A stretch of DNA of 64,000 bases from Trichoderma breve (Eukaryota; Ascomycota; Sordariomycetes; Hypocreales; Hypocreaceae). Made by a program: the position numbers and the translations under genes. The notes beneath the pieces are model-generated. The model did not search any database and was not told where the DNA came from. It was given only the letters and a program-made list of their open reading frames with translations. The DNA lies in contig NC_079232.1 in assembly GCF_028502605.1 (NCBI RefSeq), positions 558,001-622,000 on the forward strand, in the 5' to 3' direction. This document shows, piece by piece, positions 1 to 11,552 of this stretch (position 1 is the stretch's first letter; every line of letters starts with the position of its first letter).

Positions 1-528
1 AAAATAGTCAATTGGAGTTGTGAAAGTGCCAAAGTCTTGATTTATGCCGGTGTTGAAGACGGCGCAGGATTTGACTCGCTCCTGTATCGGAGTTGTGGAG
101 TTCTTTTTTTCTCTCGCCTCCCAGCTTCAATGTAATCAACCAATCCTGGAAATCCGAATTCCCGGATGCAGCCAGTGAATGTCTCGCTGGACTGAGGGGT
201 CGTTCCGCTGAAGCTACCCCGCTATTTGCAGAGCACACCCCCTGTAGCAACGCTTTAGGTGCAATCACACTCCCTAGCAACTGAACATAGCGGTTGCAAA
301 CAAACTTTACGCGCCTAGGATCATCTCTCGCGCGTCAACCTCAGATCTGGATATTCGATATCGATACAAGCACCTCTTGCAGCCGAACCCCCCAGCCATG
401 ATACCCTGTTAAGTACCTAAACGATTTGTTCTTCTTTTCCATCTATCTGTTATCTTTTTTACTGTACTTTACTTCTTTCTTCTTTCATTCTGTCCCTCTG
501 CCCGATGTTCCCTTCTCGATGCTAGAGG
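1..528. other. 5' flank of cut9, no gene seen
   Basis: No convincing gene. About 110 bases before the cut9 start (roughly 420-515) the + strand is a pyrimidine-rich tract of CTT/TTC runs, typical of fungal promoters and leaders just upstream of the start codon. The short open frames here have no recognisable domain and overlap on both strands. Confidence 0.5.
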
Positions 529-2460
529 ATGGAGAAGTTTCTGAGGGATTGGAGGCAGGATGCCCTCAACAAGGCACAATATGAATCGGCCATCTTTATC
601 GGAGACAAGCTCCTCGCCTTGACCAGTCTGTTATCACCAAGCAATTCTTTATCATGGTAGACCGTCTTGGCTAACGCATGTGTATTATCTATAGACGACG
701 ACAACGATGCCTTTTGGCTGGCCCAAGTCCACTTTGCGACTGGAAACTACACACGTGCGCAATCGTTCCTCTCCAAGCAAGACCTCATCAGCAGAAACCC
801 TGCCTGTCGCTATCTTGCCGGACACTGTCTCATCAAGCAGTCTCGATTCGACGAGGCCTTGGCTGTCCTGGGGGAGCGCAATCCGACACACCTGATTTCC
901 AATGGCCCGAGCAACAAGCGCAAGGCCTCAAACCAGGCTCGCAGCGGGCGAAGGCGGGACGACGATACCGGGGACGATGAGGCGGCAACCCGACGATTTG
1001 AGGCAGCTATGTGCTTCCTCCGGGGCATCTGCTATGCCAAGCAAAACGCTTTTGATCGTGCCAAGGAGTGTTACAAGGATGCGGTTCGGATCGACGTGCA
1101 GTGCTTCGAGGCGTTCCAGCAGTTGATGAAGAATTCTTTACTATCCCCAGACGAGGAGTGGCAGTTCCTCGACAGCCTCGATTTTGATTCAATACATCTC
1201 TCGGGAGACCCCAAGTCCTCTCAGGAGGCGGCCGAGTTCACAAAGATGCTCTACACCACCCGGCTTTCTAAATACAGAAATCCCACGGCATTCGATGTCG
1301 CCTACGATTCGCTGTCAACACACTACCAGTTGGCCGCTAACCCCGACCTACAGCTTGCTCGAGCCGATTTATTGTACACGCAGTGCCGATACCGAGACGC
1401 CCTGACCATTACCAACGCCATCCTGGAAGAGGACAAATACAACTTTGCGATATACCCCGTCCACCTCGCCTGTCTCTATGAACTCAAGATGAAGAACCTG
1501 CTGTTCCTGATTTCACACGACCTGGCAGACACCCACCCCGAAGAGCCCTGTACATGGTTAGCCGTGGGCATCTATTATTTCAGCATCAAAAAAATTGCAG
1601 AAGCCAGGCGGTATTTTAGCAAAGCGAGCATGATGGACGCACATTTTGGCCCTGCCTGGATAGGATTCGCACATACATTCGCTGAGGAAGGAGAGCATGA
1701 CCAGGCCATTTCAGCTTATTCAACAGCAGCACGCCTCTTCATGGGCACCCACCTGCCGCAGATATTCCTGGGGATGCAGAACCACGCACTCAACAACATG
1801 ACTATTGCAGAAGAATTCCTCAAGACTGCCTATGGGCTGTGCAAGACGGACCCACTGCTTCTCAACGAGATGGGTATCGTGAAATACCACCAGGATAATC
1901 CAAAAGACGCCGTCCAATATTTCACAGCAGCCCTCAAGGTGGCTGACGAGAATGACAGCGAGCCGTCAGCATGGCTCGCGGCGAGGACCAATTTAGGACA
2001 CGCTTTTCGCCGGCTGCGGCACTATAACCGAGCACTGGCGGAGTTTGACGAGGTACTGCGAGCAGGCGGCAAGGATGCGGCCATCTTTAGCGCCAAGGGA
2101 CTCATTCTAATGGAACAAAACAAGCCACAGGAGGCGGTTGTTGTCCTTCACGAGGCCCTGGCCATCCACCCGCAGGATAGCATCGCGACAGAGCTTTTGA
2201 ACAAGGCGTTGGAAGAAACGGCTTTGGTTGACGGAGCTGCTGAAGAGGAAGCAGACGACTTGGCGGATTTCGAGCAGCTGTTAGAAAGAAAGAAGGTGGA
2301 AGCATCTCAGAAGGTGTACGGTAACAGACCTGGTCGTAGCATGATGGATAAGGGGAAGGGACGAGTGGGCAGGCGGCGGACGATGTTGATTGACGATGAA
2401 GACGAAAAAGAAGAGACTGGGATGGAAATGACGGACGACGATGACAATGACGAGGTCTAG
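529..2460 (+). CDS. cut9: Anaphase-promoting complex subunit Cut9/Cdc16 (APC6), TPR protein
   Basis: Subunit of the anaphase-promoting complex, the nuclear ubiquitin ligase that triggers sister separation and mitotic exit. It forms part of the TPR scaffold. Two exons: 529-625 and 695-2460, giving 620 residues. The 69-nt intron has a GT start, a CTAAC branch site and ATAG acceptor. Exon 1 encodes the family N-terminus (MEKFLRDWRQDALNK), which joins in frame to DAFWLAQVHF. Consecutive TPR-like helices run from about residue 35 to 520, including recognisable repeats such as CTWLAVGIYYFSIKKIAEARRYF and LLLNEMGIVKYHQDNPKDAV. A low-complexity, basic then strongly acidic tail ends the protein. A basic insert near residue 110 is rich in Arg/Lys and Asp. 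The open frame alone would start at 667, inside the intron, so the ATG at 529 is the better start. Housekeeping gene marking the left border of the accessory region. Confidence 0.93.
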
Positions 2461-3336
2461 GAGGCAGTTTGCGTGTATCGGGGCATTGAGGAGGTCGCGG
2501 GAGTCAGCGTGGCCAACCTCGGGTGTTTTGGCGATTGAGCATATGGCATTTTGTTTTGACATTTTATGAAACGGGAAACTGGTGCGATCAGATTGACTGC
2601 ATGGATGGATGAATAGAACTAAGCAGGCATTGGGATGGGTTTTGGTCAAAGTGGATTGCTTCTTTTCTCCGTTCCGCTGTGCTTGTGAAGGGATGACTCA
2701 TATGCAACCATTTGGGATATATTGAACAGGTATCTCAAATACCCACAACAAGAACCTAATAAACTCAACACAGCTGTTGCTGCCTCAATATTTGCATCCT
2801 TTATGTTACAACTTGCTCGGCTGTGAAACGTCCCTCTTGTTGGTGTGTGTTTGACATTGCTAGCTTGCCTAGATAAGCCACAAGAGACGGCCATGGTTAC
2901 ACCATATTTCTCCTCCCCGATCTTACCTAGACATGTCGATCATGGTAAAGATCTACTACGAGTTGTTGTACAAATTAGTGCTCGATCATCAGATAGATCC
3001 TGCCAACTATAGCGTGGATCTTGGATATAGTGACGTCTGTTCCTGCTATTACTCGAATAATAGTTCTTACTCAGGCAGTATGGGTGTCTCATAAGTCCTA
3101 GTCGAGGTGCAATATCACTATTTTGCAGATCATCTATCCTCCCTTGTGAGTGTCTGAGATCACTCCATAACTGTAAGCCTTCCAATGCTATCTATGCGAT
3201 GCCAATGTCCCTTCTTTAGTAAGCCAAGTTGAATCGTCTCTGTATCACCTTGCTGTGAGACATGGGGTTTGCATCATCTGGCTGAGAGATGCTGGGAAGA
3301 ACCTAGCAGTCTTATTAAGCTGCCAAAATCGTCATC
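2461..3336. other. Intergenic, no gene seen
   Basis: 3' flank of cut9 followed by AT-rich sequence. No supported gene, RNA or repeat. Several short open frames on the minus strand lack any recognisable motif. Confidence 0.4.
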
Positions 3337-3344
3337 TATAAAAG
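3337..3344 (+). promoter_or_regulatory. TATA box of the small secreted peptide gene
   Basis: TATAAAAG lies 97 bases upstream of the ATG at 3441. It is followed by a pyrimidine-rich leader (TTTTTTGCTTCTCCTC). The position and context fit the core promoter of the cystine-knot peptide gene. Confidence 0.5.
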
Positions 3345-3440
3345 GTCTACCTTATTCCGTTTCACCAACTTATTTTTTGCTTCTCCTCGTTCATCTGCAT
3401 GATTGCATTGTCAAAAATTGAAGTCATATATCAAGCAACA

Positions 3441-3735
3441 ATGAAGATCAATCTCACTTATCTAGTCATTCTGGCCAGTGCGGCTCTAGCCAACGCAGAT
3501 TGTAAACCACTTGTAAGGGTTACCATACTAAGGCAGACTTTGTTCGTTACAGTATGGATAGATACTAATTGAATTGGGAATCTAGGGCGCAGAATGTACA
3601 GGAATCTTAGATCCGAGCTGTTGCAAGCCATACACGTGCCTCAACCATATCTGCAATGTAAGTCATGTTCCGTGTCTGCAATGATTTAACTACTAGTAGT
3701 ATGCTGAAATGGTCGGCAGTTCCAACCTATATAAC
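3441..3735 (+). CDS. Small secreted cystine-knot (knottin-like) peptide
   Basis: Not previously obvious because its exons are too short to stand out. Exon 1 (3441-3512) encodes a start Met, Lys and a hydrophobic stretch ending Ala-Leu-Ala-Asn-Ala, a good signal peptide with cleavage near residue 20. Intron 3513-3585 has GTAAGG, an ACTAAT branch site and CTAG. Exon 2 starts at 3586. The mature part is about 28 residues with six cysteines spaced C-x6-C-x7-CC-x4-C-x4-C, the inhibitor cystine-knot signature. The 3' end is uncertain. A GTAAGT at 3658 may start a second intron ending at 3720, which adds four residues before TAA at 3733-3735. Without splicing the frame reads to TGA at 3682-3684. Such folds occur in secreted fungal peptides, protease or amylase inhibitors and venom peptides. 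The target cannot be inferred from sequence. Confidence 0.6.
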
Positions 3736-4469
3736 TTGGTATCGATATTGGGTAATGACCGCCATCTGCTGCTGGAGGAGAGAGCCTCTGGTCGTCGCAT
3801 GGAGTTCTCCGCTGGAGTTTAAGCTCGGCCGGCCTTGGGCGGATTAATAGAAAATTCTGTCAAGTAGTGGTATGGCTTTTCGAATTGTTGTGCTATAAGT
3901 GCCATGGCATGTTATCTGTGAGATGATGCACATAGACTCAAAGCTCAGCGCAGGAACTAGCCAGTTGTGGCGGCTTAGTTGAACGTCACTCACTTTAAGC
4001 AGGCGGATGGCGAAATGCATGTGTCAAGACCCATTAGCCCAATTTGGAAAATGCTCACTTCCAGCCTTTAAACACTGGAACTTGACTCTATTGCAGTATA
4101 TCCTGGTAGTGATTTATCTTACACTTATGGGGGAGAGTTGAGCGCCTTGTTGAAAGCGCTTGTGCAACTATAATGTCTAACAGCAGCTCACTACAACTAC
4201 GGGACACGATGGTAATTTCAACATCCAGTCTCATTTCTACTTACAAGTGTTTCATTTGGCGACTTAAATTAAATTGATTCCTGGAAATAAGTCGACCGTC
4301 AGATGGCTTCAATAGGAGACATAGGGGTTTAACTTGCGACTTGAGCACTTTAGCCGTTTGGTCCCCCACCTACTTCAGGCAGGCCAGGCACCAACGGGCC
4401 AGTAAATTTGGGTTGTCCCACTTGGTCTTGACACTGGCGTTTGGAATCTGGAACCTTGAGTTTATAAAG
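3736..4469. other. Intergenic, no gene seen
   Basis: Sequence between the peptide gene and the next gene. Nothing recognisable; no repeat or RNA gene seen. Confidence 0.4.
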
Positions 4470-6582
4470 ATGAAGGCCTCCGTGTTAAGCCGTCGACTTC
4501 ATCTGACTCGGTCACTTCAATGTACTCGCTTACTTCATACTCGGTCTCCGAGATTTAATCTTAATTCTTCAACCTTGCACGCTGCACGGCGCTGCACTGC
4601 CATCACTGAGTTGACAACTCTCAACAAGTTAAATTTGAACTTTCCCAGAGGCTACGCGGAAGACGCAGACAACCACAAGATGAATATGGCAAATCTTTTA
4701 CTCAACCTTGACCTTCTGCTGAGCCAGAATGGAACTTCGGAATCAAGCCAGCTCAACAACAACCGCATCACCCGAGGCAACACGCCATCTGGAGCCCTCG
4801 AACATGTCCTGCAGCCAGATGCGACCCCCAGCCAGATAGAGGCGAAGCTGTGGATTGTAGATCGCATATTGGAGCCTCAGACGATTCCGCACTTCATTGA
4901 AGCCACTATGTTTGGGGTTCTTTCTGACGGGAGTCCGTCATCGTTTCCGCCTCTGTCAGAAGAGGTTGTAATGCTGATGCAACAACCGCTGGCGTCGTGG
5001 GCGCCGCCTCCATTCGACGTCAGTCATGAAATTCCCGTGCAACAGATGATGGTGCGCATCGGCTCTCATGAAGACTCGACTCGGTTGGTGCCCATTTCAA
5101 AAGAGCTTCACTCAATGAAGTCACGGCTCTGGGAGGGCATCATGCCTCTTTCTGAGCGGCGATGGAACGAGCTTAAACTTGACTCGCCCGAAAATTTCCA
5201 CGCTGCTTGCCAGTACATCTGCGCTATTACGAATACCTTTCATTATCTTAATCTTGCACCCATCAAGGGAGCCCTTCGCGAGACGTACAGTCTCATTTGG
5301 GCACATTTGAAGGACTTTGAAGACGCAGTTAATGCCAAGAACAGACTGGAAAACAAGCCAGAAGTTCAAATCGCAGCTCGGTGGCACGAATATATCAAGG
5401 CTCACTTTAATCTTGTCGCTTCACGCTCTCACCGTTGGGTGGTGAACACCATTGACCGTCTCCGTGTTCCGATTCTACAGGAGCTTTCAGGCATTCCCGC
5501 AACGGCCGAAATTACCCCTAGCCCCGAGGAATGGACACTGACAAACAAACTCCACGATTTGTTGGAAAATGGGGCTCAGGCCGATTCAGCAATCTTTTTG
5601 CCAATGGACGGATACGAGGGAGAGGATCTAGCCGCGCAGGATGATGCGCCGCCGCGACCAGATGCCTCTGAGCCATACCGCAGGGAACCCATCTCCTTTT
5701 CGGCGAACGCAGATGCTCGAAAGGCAGATTACTATTTGAGGCTAAAATATCTGTCGCGCACTGAGGCATGGCTTGGTCAGGAGCGTGGCGGCATGGACAT
5801 GCCCGCTGGCTTGCCGACCGGCTTTGAAGTCTTGTCTGATTATGCAAAAACGGCTCAATGTCAAGTAACAGCACAAGAAAAAGTAAGGCTAGAGCTTCGA
5901 GGAGAGCCGGTACCCATAGAGCAGGAGCAATGGGTGATGAAGGCAAACCAGTTCATTGGTTCTGGAAACAATTTTGAATGGGGATTTGTGGCATATCGTA
6001 TCTCTCATGATCATACGGATGAGGAGTGGGAAGCTTTCAAGGAGAAATTTGAGACTGACATTGCGAATTGGGGCCGTGAACTGAGCAAAGTCGATACGAT
6101 TAGAGAAAGGTCAAAGATTTATTGGCGGGATGCTCGGGATTTGGGCATCGCGGATGGAGACATTAATACCCTCAGAACGTACGTATTTCACTTGCAAACA
6201 ATCTTCAATCACAGCCTAATCACTTACCATATGATACAGTCACTTCCAATCTTTCCGGGACTTGGAGGAGTTTCCATCTGGTGTTCACAGCGACATTCTT
6301 CTGGCGGCGGACAAGGGCGTCATCGACTCATATCTCCACCCAGTACCGCAGCAAGGCGGCTTTGTGATTGCCATTGACGCGGACCATGACCCCAATGAGG
6401 TTGATACAGAGCGCATGGATGAATCTCCGGGCTACAAGGGCCTTGTGCGCGTTCTTGGGAGCTTGCTGTGGGATGATGTTGGGGCTCTTGTGTTTATGCA
6501 GACGCAGGGTTTGTTTGAGCTGTGGCCTCTTGCGATGCATCACCCTCAGGGAGTGTATGAGGGACCACTGGGAGGTTTTTAA
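4470..6582 (+). CDS. Conserved fungal protein of unknown function, possible mitochondrial presequence
   Basis: Two exons, 4470-6178 and 6240-6582, give 683 residues. The 61-nt intron starts GTACGT and ends ACAG, and joining restores the frame (…RT then HFQSFRDLEEFP…). The first ATG in frame is at 4470; the open frame upstream of it has no ATG. The N-terminus (MKASVLSRRLHLTRSLQ) is Arg/Ser/Leu rich without acids, like a mitochondrial targeting sequence (inference). Near residues 500-560 is a Trp-Gly-Phe-Val-x-Tyr-Arg block followed by Asp-Glu-Glu-Trp. This resembles blocks in large families of uncharacterised filamentous-fungal proteins. I recognise no catalytic motif. The C-terminal part (about 575-683) is rich in Asp, Gly and Trp. 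Function unknown. Confidence 0.7.
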
Positions 6583-6928
6583 TTGTATGAAGTTGATCCG
6601 ACCGAGGTCCTATCTGTCTTTTCTTTTGTTTCACCAGAAAGATCACCCCAATTTCGCCCGAAATGGAGAGATGCTCAGGGACTGACCCTACTCAATTTTT
6701 TAACAAGCGCAAATATTCTTAATACAGAAGCTTAATGATAGACCTACGACTAAATGCCGAAAGATAATTCTAATTAAATCAGAAAACTCAATATATACTG
6801 TCTCCATCAAAGATTAGTAACAGAACCGAACAAAAGCTGAGCGCGGAACTAGTGGTCGAGATGTTCAGCTGACCGACCACCTGTTATGGAGGCGTCATAG
6901 TGGCATCACATCCAACACCATATAAGCA
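6583..6928. other. Intergenic, no gene seen
   Basis: AT-rich spacer between two co-directional genes. Probably holds the 3' end of one and the promoter of the next; no specific element seen. Confidence 0.4.
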
Positions 6929-8193
6929 ATGGCGAGTATTTCGCAACACGGATTTCGTCAATTAAGAACAATTGCTTGTCTCGTGCCTAGGAATCTGTTT
7001 CCAAGTCATTACAATTCTCGTGGCTGTCATATAACACACAGACAAATTATGTCGCAACCTGACAAAATGGGCCGCTTCATTGAAGCCATGAAGACCGTCT
7101 ACGGCCCCTTTGACGAGTTATCAAGTGATAGTGCAAATGATTGGATCCCTCCTGATAATCCCGGAGCCGGCGGCCATCGCGGCAGGTATCTCTGGACAGA
7201 TGCCTTTGGAGTCGTCAACTTTATCACTCTCTTCAAGGAAACCGCCAAACCAAAGTATCTCACACTAGCGAAACGATTGGTGATAACTGTCCACGATATA
7301 CTAGGCCGCACAAGGGACGGAAAGAAAAGACTGGACGGCGCAACGGATGAAGAGCCGCTAGTAGGAGGCCTGCGAATCGGCAAGCTAGATGCTTCGGGGA
7401 GCGACGGCGATGGACAGTACCATCATTATTTGACCCTGTGGATGTTTGCGCTAAATAGGCTTTCTATTGCGGCGGGTGAGAGAGACTGGAATGATTTGGG
7501 AATCCAGTTGGCGAGGGCGATTCATCCGCGGTTCTTGGTGCATTGCTTGTCGGGGGGCGTCAAGATGGTGTGGAAGATATCCATGGATATGAAGAGTGTG
7601 CTTGTCCCTTCCGAGGGCCATTTAGATGCTGCGACGGGATATGTCGTTTACAAGTTGATGCAAACGACTGCATCGAAACAGGGCCATCGAAATGGTGTGT
7701 TACAGCAGGAGATTAACGATTACTGGAATCTCATGTCCAGAAAAGGAAGCTTGTCTCCTGGAACCGACATGCTGGATCTGGGCATGGGACTATGGATGTG
7801 TCACATCTGGAGAGACGAGCCGTGGGCCATCAAATTCCGCAGCAAGGCATTGCCAAAAGCAGAGGAGCTACTTGACTCAACTTCCATAATGATGCAACGA
7901 AGCGCATCACGAAGACTGGCGTTTCGCGAGTTTGGCACATGCGTTGGCGTGAGTTGTAGTGATGCGAGTGAAGAGCTGCAGGATCAAGTGGAAGATTTAT
8001 TGCAGTTTTGGGATAAGCACCTGGATCGAGGAGATGGGGAGGACGATTTGAAGCCGATTTCGCGAGTGATGTATGCGACGGGTCTGGTTGTTGGAGGTGA
8101 GACTTCTGATTGGGACTGTCTTTGAGACTTTTGGCTGACTTTGAGTAGCTTTTAGGAGAGGATATCTTGAAGATGAGGTGGATTGAGGGTTGA
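6929..8193 (+). CDS. Conserved hypothetical protein, possible six-hairpin (alpha/alpha-toroid) fold
   Basis: Exon 1 is 6929-8096. A GTGAGA at 8097 and TTTTAG at 8155 define a probable 59-nt intron. Exon 2 (8156-8193) ends the protein with GEDILKMRWIEG, giving 401 residues. Without splicing the frame stops at 8125 with a less natural tail. Start choice is between 6929 and an internal Met at 7050 (MSQPDKMGRF). The stretch between them is Arg/His/Ser rich and could be an organelle-targeting leader. Residues about 75-240 contain GRYLWTDAFGVVNF, HHYLTLWMFALNRL and AIHPRF, with repeated amphipathic helices and conserved Trp/His/Asp. This resembles the alpha/alpha-barrel of glycosidase-like proteins, but no catalytic pair is identifiable, so the enzyme activity is unknown. 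Confidence 0.6.
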
Positions 8194-8758
8194 AACTGGT
8201 AAAAGTTATGGAGTTTCGGTGTTTGGCTTGCATCTGTTGTTTGGATCCTTGTGTTGTTGTGGACGATAGTCTCTTGCGTGGCCATTGGAGCCATCACAGA
8301 CATGGCAACGCCACATTTATGGAAGACGTCATTGTATTCATAATATACATGTAATCCAGAGTATTTGTCATTTGACAATCGTACAGTTTAAATATCTGTA
8401 AGCATCAAGCGAAGAAGTGGGTGAACGGCCTGGAGATGCAGCAGCAACGGGATCTGCATTTCCCAAAAGTCCCAATCTGGTAATTTTCCCACCCTATTCC
8501 CGTTCTCTAATGGCGGGGATAAATGCTGTAAAGCCGATGTGCTAATTGGATCGGAGAAGCTCTGGGTGGGCCGATCTATTGCACATTTTAGGCCCGTCTA
8601 TCGTTTGTCGATCTATTGTGTGTTGAGATACTTAAAGGTATTCTATCCTCCACCGGTCGATGAATTAAAGCATCGATCTAGAATAATAGATTCACAACAT
8701 ATCCTTGAGAAACTTACCACAATTCATTATAAAAGCATTCACCAAGGGAATCGTTACA
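8194..8758. other. Intergenic / aldo-keto reductase promoter
   Basis: No gene seen. The last 100 bases before 8759 are AT-rich and contain ATTATAAAAG (about 8726-8735), a possible TATA box about 30 bases upstream of the aldo-keto reductase start. Confidence 0.4.
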
Positions 8759-9783
8759 ATGGCGCAACTTACTCTGGCGTCCAAGTATAAGATGCTGTCG
8801 GGCTATGAGATTCCCGTCTTAGGGTTCGGAGTAAGTCGTCAGAACTATCAGATACGCATACTAATTGAGAATGAACATAAAAACTAACTAATAACAAAGA
8901 CTGCCGCTGGTGCTGACCAACATTTTAAAATTGGCCACGAGAAGAGTGTGGCAGCTAACATCCACGCGCTCAAATCCGGATACAAGCACTTTGACTCAGC
9001 GCGCGCCTACGACAGCGAAAAGGCCTGTGGCGAAGCAATCAGAGCATCTGGCATTCCCCGCGATCAAATCTTTATTACCACAAAAGTTCGCAAGGGTGGA
9101 TACAAGGAGACCAAAAAAGCCATTGAAACGAGTCTTCAAGAGACGGGGCTAGACTACATCGACCTGTATCTCAATCACAGTCCCTATGGTGGCCCGGAAG
9201 CGAGAAAGGGAACGTGGAGAGCGTTTTTAGAAGCAAAGAAGGAGGGAAAGATTCGATCCATGGGAGTGTCCAACTATGGCGTGCATCATCTCGAGGAGAC
9301 GCTTGCGTACATCAAGGAGCTTGAAGCAGAGCTGGGCGAGGGCAACGCGGGAGAGATTAGCGTGGGGCAGTGGGAGATTCATCCTTGGTTGCCCCATCCG
9401 GATATTGTCGAATGGTGTAAGAAGCATGGAGTTGTGATTGAAGCGTATTGTCCGATTGTCAAGGGGCAGAGATTCGATGAGCCGCAGGTGCAGGCTTTGA
9501 TGAAGAAATATGGGAAGAACGGAGCACAGATTCTCTTGCGATGGAGTTTGCAAAAGGTACGTAATGCGATTTCTATTTGTCACTTTAATATGTTTGTGTA
9601 ATAGGATGCTAACATGTGCCACAGGGTTTTGTTCCTCTGCCAAAGAGCGAGACGCCATCCAGAATCGAGGCTAACACGGAACTCTACGATTTTGAACTGA
9701 CAGACGAAGACATGGCAACGCTGGACTTTGACTCGTATTCACCGACTACGTGGGATCCCACAGTTAGTCCTCTGGAAAATTAA
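8759..9783 (+). CDS. Aldo-keto reductase
   Basis: NAD(P)H-dependent reductase of aldehydes or ketones, cytosolic TIM barrel. Three exons: 8759-8830, 8900-9556, 9625-9783, giving 295 residues. Introns are 69 and 68 nt, both with canonical ends; the second holds GCTAAC. The N-terminal IPVLGFG is the usual first strand. The catalytic tetrad is visible: Asp56 and Tyr61 in HFDSARAY, Lys86 in FITTKV, His117 in LYLNHSP. The cofactor-binding C-terminal strands are present as VPLPKSETPSRIEAN, including the Lys-Ser pair typical of NADPH binding. Length is normal for the family (about 280-320). The substrate cannot be read from the sequence. It converges with the amidase gene, whose stop is only about 90 bases downstream. 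Confidence 0.9.
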
Positions 9784-9875
9784 AAACCAGATAGATAGCC
9801 TTACACGATATCAAAATAGACTCAGCAATGCACAAAGTTTGCGACGTTATCTACTTGCGATGATGCCCCAATCGT

Positions 9876-11552
9876 CTATGGCAACTCCAACACCCACTGC
9901 ATCTTCTCCAACGCCGCAAACAAGTCATTATCATGGTACTTTCTCGCTACAATCTGCAGGTTAACCGGTGCTCCCTCAAAGTCACCCTCCTTCCACATCT
10001 GCCGTACATGTTCATCATCTTTACTCAAAGGCGCAGGCGCATCAGCAGCATACTTCTCCGCCCCCTTCTTACCGCCCCTGATCGGCGTGGGCACAACCAC
10101 GCCGGGATAATCGACGTAGTTCCAAAAAGCAGTGTAGTTGGGGTAAAATGCCATTTCATGTTCGCACGCAGGACCAAAAAAGACTGGGCAAAGAACGAAA
10201 TTGACGTCCTGAGACTCCCAGTGGCGCGCAAAGTCGCAACGGAACTGGTCGCGCTCGAGGTGCTGTGCCAGGATCTGGTATGGCGTCAGCTCGGGGCCCT
10301 CGGCGGCTTTGATGACCAGTTGTGTCAGGGGGAGCATGGGCTCGCCTGAAGCTGCGAGATGCTTCTTCAAGCCGTTGCCGCCGTCGGGCCAGTATGCGAG
10401 GATGACGTTGTTGATTGCTTTGGAGACGTTGTATGGCTCAAATATCTTGATGGAGAAGTTATTTGATGCTTTTAGCTTTTCAATTGCCCAGTTGAGAGCT
10501 CGTATCACAGGCGGTTGCGGCACAATAACCCCATCGTTCATCATGACTCCAATCTTCAAAGGCTTAGGTTGTGGTAAAGATTTGAGACCGGTCCAGGGCA
10601 TAGGAACAAGGGTTGGGTCCACCAGATACGGCTTCGAGTCCAGTAATACGGACATGAAGAGGTCCATGTCCCTGAGGGAGTTACACAGGGGGCCGGCGGT
10701 AGTCAAGATGTTGAGTTCTGCTATTGCACCACCAGCTATAAGGCCTTTTCTAGGGACAACACATGTCGTGGGCTTGAAGCCGTAGATACCGCAGAAGGCA
10801 GCTGGATTTCGGACGCTTCCTGCAATGTCGGAGCCCATGCCGAGGATAGATCCTCGCATGGCCAGCAGAGCGGCTTCTCCTCCACTAGACCCTCCTGCTG
10901 ACAGACGAATGTTGTGAGGGTTCAAGGTACGGCCCCATGAGGAGGAGGTGTCCAGATGCATTATAGCTTGAGGCTGGTTGGTTTTGCAGTAAAAGACGGC
11001 GCCAGCATCTCTCAGGGCTGCTACTATGTGGCAATCTTCTTCGTCTTTGACTCTTGTATCATAAAGGCCGATGCTAGAATAGTGTCCGGCTAGAGGCAAG
11101 TGTTCCTTGACGCTGAAGGGGACGCCATGAAGGGGGCCAACTGTCTTTCCCGTAGATTTTAAATGCTCATCCAAGTGTTTGGCTTGCTCAATGGCATCAT
11201 CCATGAACCATTCGGTCAGACAGCCTGTCAACTGGTGTGCGATGATAGCTCTCTTAGAAAACGCTGTAGCGACAGCGACCGCGGTTAATTTCTTTGAGGC
11301 GATGAGGCCTGCCAGAGCGGTGGCATCGTATTCCTCCGTGATGGCAAGTTCTTCGGGGGTCAAAAGACCACATTCTTTAGGAACGCCGATGACGTTGTTG
11401 GGAGGGTTGTTGATAAGCTCAATAGGAAGTCGAAGGCTATCCGGTACCTTGGCGGCAAACTCTTCAAGCACAGCTGCCCGCCTAGCTTCATATTCTGGAG
11501 AGCCTTTAAGGAGAGGCTTTACCTGGACAACTGGGAGAGTCTTTGAAGGCAT
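9876..11552 (-). CDS. Amidase (amidase-signature family, acetamidase/FAAH-like)
   Basis: Hydrolyses amides to acid plus ammonia. Single exon, 558 residues, close to fungal acetamidases in length. The Ser-cisSer-Lys triad is visible: Lys149 in PFSVKEH, the cis-Ser in the GGSSGGE run (222-223), and the nucleophile at about Ser246 in SDIAGSVRNP. This is the complete amidase signature, so it should be active. The start is the ATG at 11550-11552. Fungal relatives serve nitrogen scavenging (acetamide) or hydrolysis of fatty-acid or aromatic amides; substrate is not decidable here. It runs toward the aldo-keto reductase. A haem aldoxime-dehydratase-like gene lies 14 kb away in the same accessory region, so a shared nitrile/amide route is possible but unproven. 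Confidence 0.92.
   Translation of the reverse strand: MPSKTLPVVQVKPLLKGSPEYEARRAAVLEEFAAKVPDSLRLPIELINNPPNNVIGVPKECGLLTPEELAITEEYDATALAGLIASKKLTAVAVATAFSKRAIIAHQLTGCLTEWFMDDAIEQAKHLDEHLKSTGKTVGPLHGVPFSVKEHLPLAGHYSSIGLYDTRVKDEEDCHIVAALRDAGAVFYCKTNQPQAIMHLDTSSSWGRTLNPHNIRLSAGGSSGGEAALLAMRGSILGMGSDIAGSVRNPAAFCGIYGFKPTTCVVPRKGLIAGGAIAELNILTTAGPLCNSLRDMDLFMSVLLDSKPYLVDPTLVPMPWTGLKSLPQPKPLKIGVMMNDGVIVPQPPVIRALNWAIEKLKASNNFSIKIFEPYNVSKAINNVILAYWPDGGNGLKKHLAASGEPMLPLTQLVIKAAEGPELTPYQILAQHLERDQFRCDFARHWESQDVNFVLCPVFFGPACEHEMAFYPNYTAFWNYVDYPGVVVPTPIRGGKKGAEKYAADAPAPLSKDDEHVRQMWKEGDFEGAPVNLQIVARKYHDNDLFAALEKMQWVLELP

Noticed and set aside
7520..7535. Other CCGCGG hexamers in the window (for example here, 11275, 55868 and 58153)
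   Set aside because: They lack the TCC...GAA arms and several lie inside coding sequence, so they were not counted with the four cluster sites.
8097..8125. Unspliced C-terminus of the 6929 gene (TSDWDCL)
   Set aside because: A canonical GTGAGA...TTTTAG intron gives a more natural ending, so the spliced form was preferred, though not proven.
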